This document shows, one piece after another, positions 17,111 to 24,849 of a stretch of 64,000 nt of DNA (its first letter is position 1; the number at the start of each line of letters is the position of its first letter). Source of the DNA: Amycolatopsis bullii (GTDB lineage: Bacteria > Actinomycetota > Actinomycetes > Mycobacteriales > Pseudonocardiaceae); contig NZ_BNAW01000006.1 of the NCBI RefSeq assembly GCF_014654205.1, forward strand, positions 248,001-312,000. Reading direction: 5' to 3'. Under the pieces are notes generated by a model. It worked only from the letters and a program-made list of their open reading frames with translations, was not told the origin of the DNA and did not search any database. The position numbers and the translations under genes were made by a program.

Positions 17111-17157
17111 TTGTCCACAGAGGTTGTCCACAGGCCCTCCGGTCTGTGGACAACCTC
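17111..17157. promoter_or_regulatory. Three perfect DnaA boxes, two forming a 14-bp hairpin
   Basis: TTGTCCACA occurs at 17111-17119 and 17124-17132, and its complement TGTGGACAA at 17145-17153. GAGGTTGTCCACAG (17120-17133) pairs perfectly with CTGTGGACAACCTC (17144-17157), giving a hairpin 6 nt after the bpa stop. It can therefore end bpa transcription and also bind DnaA. TTGTCCACA is the published consensus for Streptomyces and mycobacteria. Confidence 0.7.
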
Positions 17158-17162
17158 CTCGG

Positions 17163-17729
17163 TCAGAGATACTGGCCCGTCCCCGAGATCCCCGGCCCGT
17201 GCTCGTGCCCGTGTCCGGCCATCCCCGACGGTCCCGCCGGCAGCCCACGCCGCATCTGCTCCAGCTGGACGCGGGCCGCCATCTGCTGGGCGAACAACGC
17301 CGTCTGGATGCCGCTGAACAGGCCCTCCAGCCAGCCCACCAGCTGGGCCTGGGCGATCCGCAGCTCCGCGTCCGACGGCGTCGAGTCGTCGGTGAACGGG
17401 CGCACCAACCGCTCCAGCTCGTCCTGCAGCTCCGGGGCCAGCGCCTTCTCCAGCTCGCGGATCGACGTCTGGTGGATCTCGCGCACCCGCGTGCGGGACG
17501 CGTCGTCCAGCGGGGCCGCCCGGACCTCCTCCAGGAGCTGCTTGATCATCGTGCCGATGCGCATCACCTTCGCCGGCTCTTCGACGAGGTCGCCCACCGA
17601 CTCCGGGTGGTCGCCGTCGGGGGAGTGGGCGCCCACCGGCGTGCCGTCCGGTCCGACGACCACCACGTGGGGTGAAGGTTCCTGGCCCGGGTCACCCGCT
17701 GTGAAGTTCGGCTCGGTCATGTGCTCCAT
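17163..17729 (-). CDS. bpa: Bpa (PafE), ATP-independent proteasome activator
   Basis: 188 residues from ATG 17729, with GGAGG 9 nt upstream; ATG 17720 is an alternative giving 185. The DUF2587 core is unmistakable: AKVMRIGTMIKQLLEEVRAA, IRELEKALAPELQDELERL and AQLVGWLEGLFSGIQTALFA. The protein ends in G-Q-Y-L, the motif that docks into the 20S proteasome and opens its gate. Bpa forms a dodecameric ring that feeds unfolded proteins to the core without ATP. Its place next to the Wzm/Wzt exporter is conserved with mycobacteria (Rv3780-Rv3781). Confidence 0.95.
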   Translation of the reverse strand: MEHMTEPNFTAGDPGQEPSPHVVVVGPDGTPVGAHSPDGDHPESVGDLVEEPAKVMRIGTMIKQLLEEVRAAPLDDASRTRVREIHQTSIRELEKALAPELQDELERLVRPFTDDSTPSDAELRIAQAQLVGWLEGLFSGIQTALFAQQMAARVQLEQMRRGLPAGPSGMAGHGHEHGPGISGTGQYL

Positions 17730-17851
17730 CCTGGCTTGCCTCCGCCACGCTCCGCGACACCCGCGGGGTGTCCGTCTCCGAGCGTAGCCGCAAACCGGGT
17801 TCCCGGTGGCTCTCCACCCAACCCCGGACGCACGGCGAAACCGCACGTCCG

Positions 17852-17857
17852 TACGGT
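17852..17857 (+). promoter_or_regulatory. -10 hexamer TACGGT, leaderless start at 17864
   Basis: TACGGT lies 6 nt before ATG 17864; no ribosome-binding site is present. Confidence 0.5.
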
Positions 17858-17863
17858 GTCCCC

Positions 17864-19063
17864 ATGGCGTTCGACGTCGCTCGTATCCGTGGGCTCTTTC
17901 CCGCGCTGGGTGACGGCTGGATTCACTTCGACGGCGCCGCCGGAATGCTGGTCCCGGAACAGGTCGCTTCGGCCGTTTCCACGGCGATGCGCGCCCCGGT
18001 GTCCGGGCCGGGCGGAGCGTTTCCGGCCTCACAACGCGCGGAAAGCATCGTGACCGCGGCCCGCCGGGCCGTGGCCGACCTGGTCGGGGCCGACCCGGCT
18101 GCCGTCGTGCTCGGGCCGAGCGCGCCGGTGATGCTGCGCCGGCTCGTCGACGCGCTCGCCGAGCGCTGGACCATCGGCGACGAACTCGTCGTGTCCCGGC
18201 TCGACGAGCAGGCCAACCTGGCGCCCTGGCAGCGGGCCGCCAAGCGCGTCGGGGCCGTCGTGCGCTGGGGCGAGATCGACATCGAGACCTGCGAGCTGCC
18301 CGCGTGGCAGTACGAGCAGCTCGTGTCGGCGCGAACCAAGGCCGTCGCCGTCACGCTCGCGTCCGGTTCCGTCGGCACCCGGCCGGACGTGCCGACGATC
18401 ATCGAGTTCGCCAAGCGGGTCGGGGCGCTCGTCGTCGTCGACGCCACCTACGCCGCGCCCTTCCTGCCGCTCGACATCAACGCGCTCGGCGCCGACGTCA
18501 TGGTCGTGTCCGCGCAGGCGTGGGGCGGCCCGTCGGTCGGTGCCCTCGTCTTCCGCGACCCCGAGCTCATCGAGCGGATCCCCCCGGCCTCGCTCGACCC
18601 GACGGCCCGCGGCGCCGCCCGGCTGGAGCTCGGCCCGCACGCCTACCCGCTGCTCGCCGGGCTGATCGCGTCGATCGACTACCTCTCCGGCCTCGACGAC
18701 GCCGCCACCGGCTCACGCCGCGAGCGCCTGGTCACCTCGCTCGGGTCGGCGAAGTCCTACCACGCCGGCTTGCTCGCGCAGCTGTCCACGGAACTGCTGT
18801 CGCTGCGGCACATCATGGTCATCGGCAACGCCATGCGCCGGATCCCCGCGCTCGCCTTCGCCGTCGCCGGCAAGAAGGCGCCCGAGGTCGCCGAGTACCT
18901 GGCGAAGCAGGGATTGTGCGCCTTCGCCGACGACGGCACGAGCGGCGTCTTCGCGTCACTCGGCGTCGGAGAAGTGGGCGGCGCCGTGCGGATCGGGCTC
19001 GCCCACTACTCCAACGTCTTCGAGATCAACCAGCTCGTGCGAGTCCTGGAAGAACTGCGTTAA
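17864..19063 (+). CDS. Class V aminotransferase-fold protein (Rv3778c-like) lacking the PLP lysine
   Basis: 399 residues. The fold matches cysteine desulfurase-like class V enzymes: N-terminal DVARIRGLFPALGDGWIHFDGAAG, VDATYAAPFLPLDI before the active site, and a C-terminal domain ending GGAVRIGLAHYSN. The segment that normally reads SGHKxxGP is here SAQAWGGPSVGALVF, so the lysine that forms the PLP aldimine is replaced by Ala. From memory the mycobacterial neighbour Rv3778c also lacks it (HAWGGP). The protein may bind PLP without turnover or do something else. ATG 17864 lies 6 nt after TACGGT. The stop overlaps that of the convergent oxidoreductase. Confidence 0.85.
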   Translation: MAFDVARIRGLFPALGDGWIHFDGAAGMLVPEQVASAVSTAMRAPVSGPGGAFPASQRAESIVTAARRAVADLVGADPAAVVLGPSAPVMLRRLVDALAERWTIGDELVVSRLDEQANLAPWQRAAKRVGAVVRWGEIDIETCELPAWQYEQLVSARTKAVAVTLASGSVGTRPDVPTIIEFAKRVGALVVVDATYAAPFLPLDINALGADVMVVSAQAWGGPSVGALVFRDPELIERIPPASLDPTARGAARLELGPHAYPLLAGLIASIDYLSGLDDAATGSRRERLVTSLGSAKSYHAGLLAQLSTELLSLRHIMVIGNAMRRIPALAFAVAGKKAPEVAEYLAKQGLCAFADDGTSGVFASLGVGEVGGAVRIGLAHYSNVFEINQLVRVLEELR

Positions 19064-20046
19064 GACTTCGCGGCCAGCAGGACCTTGCCGAACACGCTGC
19101 CCTCTTCCAGGACGCGGTGGGCGGACGCGGCTTCGGCCATCGGCACGACCTGGCCGACGATCGGCTTGACCAGGCCGTCGGACACCAGCGGCCACAGGCG
19201 CTCACGGACGTCGGCGACGATCGCCGCCTTCTGGTCGAGCGGCCGGAACCGCAGGCCCGCGGCGAACACCGAAGCCCGCTTGCCGAGCAGCGCGCCGACG
19301 TTCAGCTCGCCCTTCACCCCGCCCTGCATGCCGATGATGACCAGCCGGCCGTCCTGCTTGAGCGCGTCGACGTTGCGGCCCAGGTAGGACGCGCCCATGT
19401 TGTCGAGGATGACGTCCGCGCCGCCGGTCTCCTCGCGGAGCACCTCGACGAAGTCCTGCTCCTTGTAGTTGATCGTGATGTCGGCGCCCAGCTGGCGGCA
19501 GCTCTCGAGCCGGTCCGGCGAACCCGCGGTGACGGCGACGGTGGCGCCGAGCGCCTTGCCGACCTGGATGGCGTGCGTGCCGATGCCGCCGGCGCCGCCG
19601 TGGACCAGCAGCACCTCGCCTTCGGTGAGGTTGGCGTGCATCACGACGTTCGCCCACACCGTGCAGGCCACCTCGGGCAGCGCGGCCGCGGTCAGCAGGT
19701 CGATCTCGCCCGGCACCGGCAGCAGCTGCCCGGCCGGGACGACGGCCTTCTCCGCGTAGCCGCCGCCGGAAAGCAGGGCGCAGACCTCGTCGCCGACTTT
19801 CCAGCCTGCAGTGTCTTCCACGCCTTCCCCGAGCTCCGCGATCGTGCCGGAGCATTCGAGGCCGAGGGTTTCGCTCGCGCCGGGCGGCGGCGGGTAGTGG
19901 CCCTGGCGCTGCAGCAGGTCCGCGCGGTTCACCGCGCTCGCCGCCACGTCCAGCAGCACCTCGCCGGGGCCGGGACGCGGATCCGCGACCTCCGCCCACT
20001 CGAGAACGTCCGGGTCACCTGGTTCACGGATGGTGATCGCGTACAT
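19060..20046 (-). CDS. Zinc-independent NAD(P)H:quinone oxidoreductase (medium-chain family)
   Basis: 328 residues from ATG 20046. It has the QOR/PIG3-like layout: N-terminal GroES-like domain (NRADLLQRQGHYPPPPG), GDEVCALLSGGGYAE and the Rossmann motif GGAGGIGTHAIQVGKALGA. The structural-zinc cysteines of alcohol dehydrogenases are absent. Substrates are probably quinones or enones. The order matches mycobacterial Rv3777-Rv3778c. TACAGT precedes the start by 6 nt, so the message is probably leaderless. Its stop overlaps the opposite gene by 4 nt. Confidence 0.88.
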   Translation of the reverse strand: MYAITIREPGDPDVLEWAEVADPRPGPGEVLLDVAASAVNRADLLQRQGHYPPPPGASETLGLECSGTIAELGEGVEDTAGWKVGDEVCALLSGGGYAEKAVVPAGQLLPVPGEIDLLTAAALPEVACTVWANVVMHANLTEGEVLLVHGGAGGIGTHAIQVGKALGATVAVTAGSPDRLESCRQLGADITINYKEQDFVEVLREETGGADVILDNMGASYLGRNVDALKQDGRLVIIGMQGGVKGELNVGALLGKRASVFAAGLRFRPLDQKAAIVADVRERLWPLVSDGLVKPIVGQVVPMAEAASAHRVLEEGSVFGKVLLAAKS

Positions 20047-20052
20047 GTGTCG

Positions 20053-20058
20053 ACTGTA
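20053..20058 (-). promoter_or_regulatory. -10 hexamer TACAGT for the quinone oxidoreductase
   Basis: Minus-strand TACAGT, 6 nt before ATG 20046. Confidence 0.45.
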
Positions 20059-20127
20059 TACCGCGGCCAAAGTTCCCGCCGAAAGGCGCATTGACGGACC
20101 TGACATATCGAACAAAGGTGAGCAACC

Positions 20128-21669
20128 ATGTCACCCTTTAGAACGAGATTTCTTCCGCCGCTGGCGATAGCCACCGGCGCCACGCTCGTGCTCGGCCTCA
20201 CCCCGGCCGTCGCCGCGAACACCCTCCCCGACGGTCCGGCCCTGGCGAAGCAGCTCGTCAAGAAGGTCGACGTCAACGGCGTCAACCGGCACCTGATCGC
20301 CCTCCAGCGCATCGCCGACACGAACGGCGGCACCCGGGCGGCGAGCACCGAGGGGCACAAGAAGTCCGCCGAGTACATCGCGACCAAGCTCGAAGCGGCC
20401 GGTTACCAGGTGACCCGCCAGGAGTTCCCGTTCACCTACTCGGAGACGCTCGCCGAGAAGCTGACCGCGGGCGGCGCGAACGTCCCGATCATCGCCATGG
20501 AGTACACGAAGTCGACGCCGGTCGGCGGCATCACCGCGCCGCTGTCCGTGGTCGCCGTCGACGACACCAGCGGCTGCGAGGCCGCCGACTACCCCGCCGA
20601 CGTCGCGGGCAAGATCGCGCTGATCAAGCGCGGCGGCTGCTCGTTCGCGCAGAAGCAGCAGACGGCCGCGGCCGCGGGCGCGATCGGCGCCATCGTCTAC
20701 AACAACACCGACGGCGACCTCAACGGGACGCTCGGCGGCCCGGAGAACGCGGTGATCCCGACCGGGGGCGTGACGGCGGCCGCGGGGGCGCAGCTGGCCA
20801 CGCTCGGCGGGCAGAACGTGACGCTGGAGCTGCGGACCTTCCAGGAGGCGCGGACCAGCTACAACGTCATCGCCGAAACCAAGACCGGGCGCAAGGACAA
20901 CGTCGTGATGCTGGGGTCGCACCTCGACAGCGTCCCGGCCGGCCCCGGCATCAACGACAACGGCTCCGGCTCGGCGACCCTGCTCGAGACCGCGCTGCAA
21001 CTGGGGAGCAGCCCGAAGGTCAACAACGCCGTCCGCTTCGGCTTCTGGAGCGCGGAGGAGTTCGGCCTGATCGGCTCGACCTACTACGTCGACCAGCTGA
21101 CCTTCGAGCAGCAGCTCGACATCGCGCTCTACCTGAACTTCGACATGATCGGGTCGCCGAACGCCGGCTACTTCGCCTACGACGGGGACAACTCCGACGG
21201 CGTCGGCGCGGGCGCCGGCCCGTACGGCTCGGCGCAGATCGAGAAGACCTTCGTCGACTTCATGCAGGCCGCGCGCGGGGTGTCCCTCGAGGGCACCGAC
21301 TTCACCGGGCGGTCGGACTACGGCGAGTTCATCGCCGTCGGCATCCCGGCGGGCGGCCTCGACACCGGTGCCGAGGTGCTGAAGACCCCGGCGCAGGCGG
21401 CGAAGTGGGGCGGCACGGCCGGCATCGCGTTCGACCCGTGCTACCACCAGGCCTGCGACAACCTGGGCAACATCGACCGGGTCGCGCTGGACCGCAACGC
21501 CGACGGCGTCGCGTGGGCCCTCGGCCTCTACGCGACGAGCACCGAGAGCATCAACGGCGTCCAGCCGGGCAAGGCGAAGGCGGCCAAGCAGAAGGCCGCC
21601 GATCGCCAGGCGCAGCGGAACTTCTCCGCCCGTGCCGTCGCGGGTGACCCGCACGCACTGACTGCCTGA
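20128..21669 (+). CDS. Secreted M28-family aminopeptidase with PA domain
   Basis: 513 residues. A signal peptide ends near AVAA|NTLPD. The PA insert (about 135-245) contains ALIKRGGCSFAQKQ. The M28 zinc site is built from GSHLDSV (His-x-Asp), GINDNGSGSA (bridging Asp), SAEEFGLIGS (Glu pair), NFDMIGSPN (Asp) and YHQACD (His). Such enzymes release N-terminal residues from peptides outside the cell. AAAGGTGAG precedes the ATG. A Lys/Ala-rich tail (about 480-513) follows the catalytic domain. A strong hairpin ends the unit. Confidence 0.93.
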   Translation: MSPFRTRFLPPLAIATGATLVLGLTPAVAANTLPDGPALAKQLVKKVDVNGVNRHLIALQRIADTNGGTRAASTEGHKKSAEYIATKLEAAGYQVTRQEFPFTYSETLAEKLTAGGANVPIIAMEYTKSTPVGGITAPLSVVAVDDTSGCEAADYPADVAGKIALIKRGGCSFAQKQQTAAAAGAIGAIVYNNTDGDLNGTLGGPENAVIPTGGVTAAAGAQLATLGGQNVTLELRTFQEARTSYNVIAETKTGRKDNVVMLGSHLDSVPAGPGINDNGSGSATLLETALQLGSSPKVNNAVRFGFWSAEEFGLIGSTYYVDQLTFEQQLDIALYLNFDMIGSPNAGYFAYDGDNSDGVGAGAGPYGSAQIEKTFVDFMQAARGVSLEGTDFTGRSDYGEFIAVGIPAGGLDTGAEVLKTPAQAAKWGGTAGIAFDPCYHQACDNLGNIDRVALDRNADGVAWALGLYATSTESINGVQPGKAKAAKQKAADRQAQRNFSARAVAGDPHALTA

Positions 21670-21677
21670 CGACAGAC

Positions 21678-21714
21678 CGAAGGGGCCGTCCCGGCTTGCG
21701 GGGCGGCCCCTTCG
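21678..21714. terminator. Strong hairpin terminator
   Basis: CGAAGGGGCCGTCCCG and its complement (one G-T/C exchange) enclose GCTTG. Shared by the M28 peptidase and the convergent metalloprotease. Confidence 0.8.
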
Positions 21715-21737
21715 GCGTGTTCGCTCAGTGCCCAGGC

Positions 21738-22661
21738 CTAGCCCAGGTTGTTGGTGCCGAAGGTGTCGCAGCGGGCGGGTTCGCCGGTCTGGAAGCCGGT
21801 GGTGAACCACTTCTTGCGCTGCGCGGACGTGCCGTGGGTGAACTTCGAGCGGTCGACTTGGCCGCCGCCGAGGTTCTCCTGGATGTAGTCGTCGCCGATG
21901 CGGGACGCGGTGTCCAGCGCGGAGTTGATGTCGTCCTGGGTGACGTCGGTGATCAGCGGCTTGCCGCTCTCGGTCGGCGTCGTCGAGGCGTGGTTGGCCC
22001 AGACGCCGGCGTAGCAGTCGGCCTGCAGCTCCAGGCGCACCGACCCGGACGTGGGGCCGGTGCCGGTGCCCTTCTTCGACGTCCCGAGCAGGTTCTGCAC
22101 GTGGTGGCCGTACTCGTGGGCGAGCACGTACGCCTCGGTGAAGAGCCCGCCCTGGGCGCCGAAGCGTGTCTTCAGCTCGTCGAAGAAGGAGAGGTCGATG
22201 TAGACCTCGGAGTCGGCCGGGCAGTAGAACGGGCCGGTGTCGGAGGTCGCGCTGCCGCAGCCGGTGCGCACGCCGCCGTTGAAGAAGTTGGTCGGCGCCT
22301 TCCGGTAGGTCGAGCCGGACCGCGCGAACTGCTGCGTCCAGTAGTCCTGGACCGAGTTGACGACCGCGACGATGGCGCAGTCGTGGTTCTTGTTGGCGTC
22401 GGCGCCGGTCCTGCACTCGCTGGACAGCTTCGAGTTGTCGACCTGCTGGCCGGACCCGACGCTGCCGAGCCCGCCGCCCAGGCCGCTGCCGCCCGTGCTG
22501 ACCCCGCCCAGCTGGGACAGCACGAAGTAGATGATCAGCCCGACGATGCCGACCCCGCCGCCGCCGAGCGCCACGCGGCCGCCGATCCCGCCGCCTCCAC
22601 CGCTTCCGCGCAGGTCCTGGACTTCCGAAGCGTCAAGGCCGGCGTTGTCGTCGAATCTCAC
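21738..22661 (-). CDS. YpfJ-type neutral zinc metallopeptidase, membrane-anchored
   Basis: 307 residues from GTG 22661. N-terminal MRFDDNAGLDASEVQDLRG is the usual start of this family. A Gly-rich linker and one helix (GIVGLIIYFVLSQLGG) anchor it, and the extracytoplasmic domain carries HEYGHHVQ (zinc-binding HExxH) plus LELQADCYAGVWA, which supplies the third ligand. Paired Cys residues (SECRTG, HDCAI, TGCGS, FYCPAD, ARCDTF) suggest disulfides. TAGTAT stands 7 nt before the GTG and there is no ribosome-binding site, so it is probably leaderless. The substrate is unknown. Confidence 0.88.
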   Translation of the reverse strand: MRFDDNAGLDASEVQDLRGSGGGGGIGGRVALGGGGVGIVGLIIYFVLSQLGGVSTGGSGLGGGLGSVGSGQQVDNSKLSSECRTGADANKNHDCAIVAVVNSVQDYWTQQFARSGSTYRKAPTNFFNGGVRTGCGSATSDTGPFYCPADSEVYIDLSFFDELKTRFGAQGGLFTEAYVLAHEYGHHVQNLLGTSKKGTGTGPTSGSVRLELQADCYAGVWANHASTTPTESGKPLITDVTQDDINSALDTASRIGDDYIQENLGGGQVDRSKFTHGTSAQRKKWFTTGFQTGEPARCDTFGTNNLG

Positions 22662-22668
22662 CCCGGAA

Positions 22669-22674
22669 ATACTA
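22669..22674 (-). promoter_or_regulatory. -10 hexamer TAGTAT for the YpfJ-type peptidase
   Basis: Minus-strand TAGTAT, 7 nt before GTG 22661. Confidence 0.5.
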
Positions 22675-22677
22675 ACG

Positions 22678-22718
22678 AGCCTGGGTGCGTCCGTCGCGCT
22701 GACGGGCGCACCCAGGCT
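22678..22718. repeat. 18-bp inverted repeat covering the -35 region
   Basis: AGCCTGGGTGCGTCCGTC pairs with GACGGGCGCACCCAGGCT (17 of 18) around GCGCT. It begins 4 bp upstream of the -10 of the peptidase gene, so it occupies the -35 and spacer. No T-run follows. An operator or a palindromic repeat is more likely than a terminator. Confidence 0.65.
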
Positions 22719-23158
22719 GGTACCGAGGTATGTCTTTGGTCGAGCGGTTGGCCGCTTCCGGGGCCGGCGTTCAGGCGCTGTCGTCACGGCTTCCGAGGCC
22801 GTGACCGGAGCCAGGCCCGACCGACGCCGTATGCGTGATGCATGGAAGCCCGCTCATGAGCTGTTCACAGTCGCGGCCGACCCGGTAGAAGTCCGTTCCG
22901 GTCGCGGGGACGCAGCTGGCGGTCAACCGCGAGAATCACCCGCCACACAACCACCTGACCTCTCCTGGCGGGGAAGCCGGGCCGACGCGTCGCCGTCGCC
23001 GCGCCGCATACCTGGCCAACCATCCGCCGACAAGCAGAATGCGCCTTTCCCGGCCGAGTCTCAACCTTTTCGTAACCCCACCTTCGGGCGATGTTGCGAC
23101 GGGGTTTTCACCGGCCGACGGATCGGCGTCGGAACGCGCGGCCCGTTGATCAGCGTTC
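22719..23158. other. 440-bp non-coding stretch between divergent genes
   Basis: Open frames here do not show convincing coding bias. GTCACGGC and GCCGTGAC near 22785-22806 form a short hairpin. I could not match the stretch to a riboswitch class. It may carry the MarR control region. Confidence 0.4.
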
Positions 23159-23164
23159 TACGCT
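23159..23164 (+). promoter_or_regulatory. -10 hexamer TACGCT for marR
   Basis: TACGCT, 5 nt before ATG 23170, with no ribosome-binding site. Confidence 0.45.
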
Positions 23165-23169
23165 GTCTT

Positions 23170-23643
23170 ATGACCGAGGAGCGTGCTGTGCGGTGGTTGA
23201 ACGAAGCCGAGATGGCGGCGTGGCGCTCCTACATCGTGTCGACCCTGCTGCTGCGGCAGCGGCTGCACCGGGAGCTGGCCGAACGCCACGACGTGTCGCT
23301 GACCGACTATGAGGTGCTCGTCTGCCTGCAGTCCCAGCCCGACCGCCGGATGCGGATGTCCGAGCTGGCGATGTACATGGGGTCGACGAAGAGCAAGCTT
23401 TCGCACCAGGTGGCCAAGCTGGAGGAGGCGGGCCTGGTCCGGCGGGCCCGCGACCCGGAGGACAAGCGCGGCGTGATCACGGAGGTCACCGACGAGGGCC
23501 TGGCGCTGCTGGAGAAGGCGGCGCCGACGCACGTGGAAGGCGTGCGCGAGCACCTCATCGACCTGCTGAGCCCCGAGGAACAGGCCACGATCGCCGCGGC
23601 CTTCGAGCGGGTGCAGGCGCACCTGCTGGAGCCGGAAAACTGA
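23170..23643 (+). CDS. MarR-family transcriptional regulator
   Basis: 157 residues. Winged helix: LTDYEVLVCLQSQPDRRMRM, the helix-turn-helix SELAMYMGSTKSKLSHQVAKLEEAGLV, then the wing RRARDPEDKRGVITEVTDEG. Terminal helices mediate dimer formation. ATG 23170 lies 5 nt after TACGCT and lacks a ribosome-binding site, so it is probably leaderless. The ligand and target are not evident. The gene stands alone, with a tRNA downstream on the other strand and 500 bp of non-coding DNA upstream. Confidence 0.9.
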   Translation: MTEERAVRWLNEAEMAAWRSYIVSTLLLRQRLHRELAERHDVSLTDYEVLVCLQSQPDRRMRMSELAMYMGSTKSKLSHQVAKLEEAGLVRRARDPEDKRGVITEVTDEGLALLEKAAPTHVEGVREHLIDLLSPEEQATIAAAFERVQAHLLEPEN

Positions 23644-23644
23644 A

Positions 23645-23667
23645 CCCGGGCGCGGCGGGCGCCCGGG
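23645..23667. terminator. GC-rich hairpin after marR
   Basis: CCCGGGCGC pairs with GCGCCCGGG. It lies between marR and the convergent tRNA gene. Confidence 0.6.
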
Positions 23668-23676
23668 CTCTCAGTG

Positions 23677-23763
23677 CGGTAGCGGTGGGATTCGAACCCA
23701 CGGAGAGGTTGCCCCCTCGCATGTTTTCAAGACATGTTCCTTCGGCCGCTCGGACACGCTACC
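23677..23763 (-). tRNA. tRNA-Ser (anticodon TGA)
   Basis: 87 nt. Acceptor GGTAGCG pairs with CGCTACC, discriminator G. The anticodon loop CTTGAAA gives TGA, which reads UCA and related codons. The long variable arm (GCGAGGGGGCAACCTC) is the class II feature of tRNA-Ser. The T-loop is GGTTCGAATCC. CCA is not encoded. Confidence 0.97.
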
Positions 23764-23928
23764 CCTGCCCACGAGCGTAGCCGACGCTCTCCGGGGCGAC
23801 CTGGGCCCCGCCGGGGGTGTTCCCGGCATGGGGACACCCGGGAACGATCCGGACGGCGGGCTGCGCCGCGGCGCAGCCCGATCGCGGCGACCGGCTTCGT
23901 GGTCTCGCTGCGGCGCAACCGGTTCCGG

Positions 23929-24768
23929 CTAGCTCCAGGTCAGCGTGAGCGCCGCACCCTGGGCGCGGCCCGCTTCGGCGGCCGGCGTGCGTGTGGCCGG
24001 GTCCAGCGGGTTCTCGCCGACCGCGGCCTGCGACGCCTCGTCCGGCGTGATCAGCGTGACCTCCGCACCCGCCGCACGCAGGTCGTCCAGCACCTCCAGC
24101 AGGGGCTTCTCCATCGGCAGCGGGGCGTCCGGCCCCAGCGGCGAGACCACGGTCACGCGCCGGTGGCCCGCCGCGTAGTCGGCGTTTTCGGCCGAGCGGA
24201 CGCCGCCGTCGACGTACCGGCGGCCGTCGATGGTCACCGCCGGCCAGACGCCGGGGACCGCGCAGCTCGCCGCCACCGCGTCGACCAGGGAGACGCCGGA
24301 CGCGCTGTCGAAGCGGCGGGGTTCGCCGGTCTCCGCGTCCACCCCCACGATCACGAGGCGCTGCGCGGGCCACTCGTGCACCGGCAGCCGCGCCTCGATC
24401 ACCGCGCGCCGATCCGCTTCCGGCACGGTTTGCGCCGCCAGGGCCAGCTTCCCGACCGCCCGCCGCACCTCGGCCGGGTCGGTCGCGCCGGTGATCGCGC
24501 CGCCGAAGTCGGCGGCGAACTTCTCGAAGTCGATCTCCGCCGGGATCTCCGGTGCCTGCAGCGCCGGGTCGACCTGGCGCGCGTACAGCTCGGCCAGCGG
24601 AAGCCCGCTGGTCACCTGCGCCGCCACGACCGACCCCGCCGACGTCCCGACCAGCAGGTCCGCGCCCGTCAGGTCCTGGCCGTGCTCGGCCAAGCCCAGC
24701 AGCAGCCCCGTCGTCCACGCGATCCCGGCGACCCCGCCGCCACCCAAAACCAAAGCCTGTCCGCCCAT
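23929..24768 (-). CDS. Patatin-like phospholipase
   Basis: 279 residues. Oxyanion loop GGGGVAG (9-15), nucleophile elbow G-T-S-A-G (about 42-46) and the catalytic Asp in VDGGVRS give the patatin Ser-Asp dyad. Length fits single-domain bacterial patatins; no signal peptide is seen, so it acts inside the cell or at the inner membrane. ATG 24768 lies 6 nt after TAGGCT and has no ribosome-binding site. The 165 bp between this gene's stop and the tRNA show nothing clear. Confidence 0.9.
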   Translation of the reverse strand: MGGQALVLGGGGVAGIAWTTGLLLGLAEHGQDLTGADLLVGTSAGSVVAAQVTSGLPLAELYARQVDPALQAPEIPAEIDFEKFAADFGGAITGATDPAEVRRAVGKLALAAQTVPEADRRAVIEARLPVHEWPAQRLVIVGVDAETGEPRRFDSASGVSLVDAVAASCAVPGVWPAVTIDGRRYVDGGVRSAENADYAAGHRRVTVVSPLGPDAPLPMEKPLLEVLDDLRAAGAEVTLITPDEASQAAVGENPLDPATRTPAAEAGRAQGAALTLTWS

Positions 24769-24774
24769 ACGGGC

Positions 24775-24780
24775 AGCCTA
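24775..24780 (-). promoter_or_regulatory. -10 hexamer TAGGCT for the patatin gene
   Basis: Minus-strand TAGGCT, 6 nt before ATG 24768. Confidence 0.45.
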
Positions 24781-24849
24781 GCCACGGGGTCCGACAATTT
24801 TCGGCCGCCGCGGTCTACCCTCCAGGTCGGCGAAGCGAGAGGGACGGCG

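Noticed and set aside
17111..17157. Chromosomal origin of replication
   Set aside because: Only three DnaA boxes, no AT-rich region, and no dnaA, dnaN, rpmH or parAB genes nearby.
20131..22416. 761-codon minus-strand open frame across the M28 peptidase
   Set aside because: Shadow ORF: Arg/Gly/Ala-rich, no motif, and the plus strand carries a complete M28 zinc site with signal peptide.
22719..23158. Possible c-di-AMP (ydaO) riboswitch in the gap before marR
   Set aside because: Pieces such as GGCCGACCCGGTAG look alike, but the order of the conserved blocks is not met on either strand, and marR appears to have a leaderless start.
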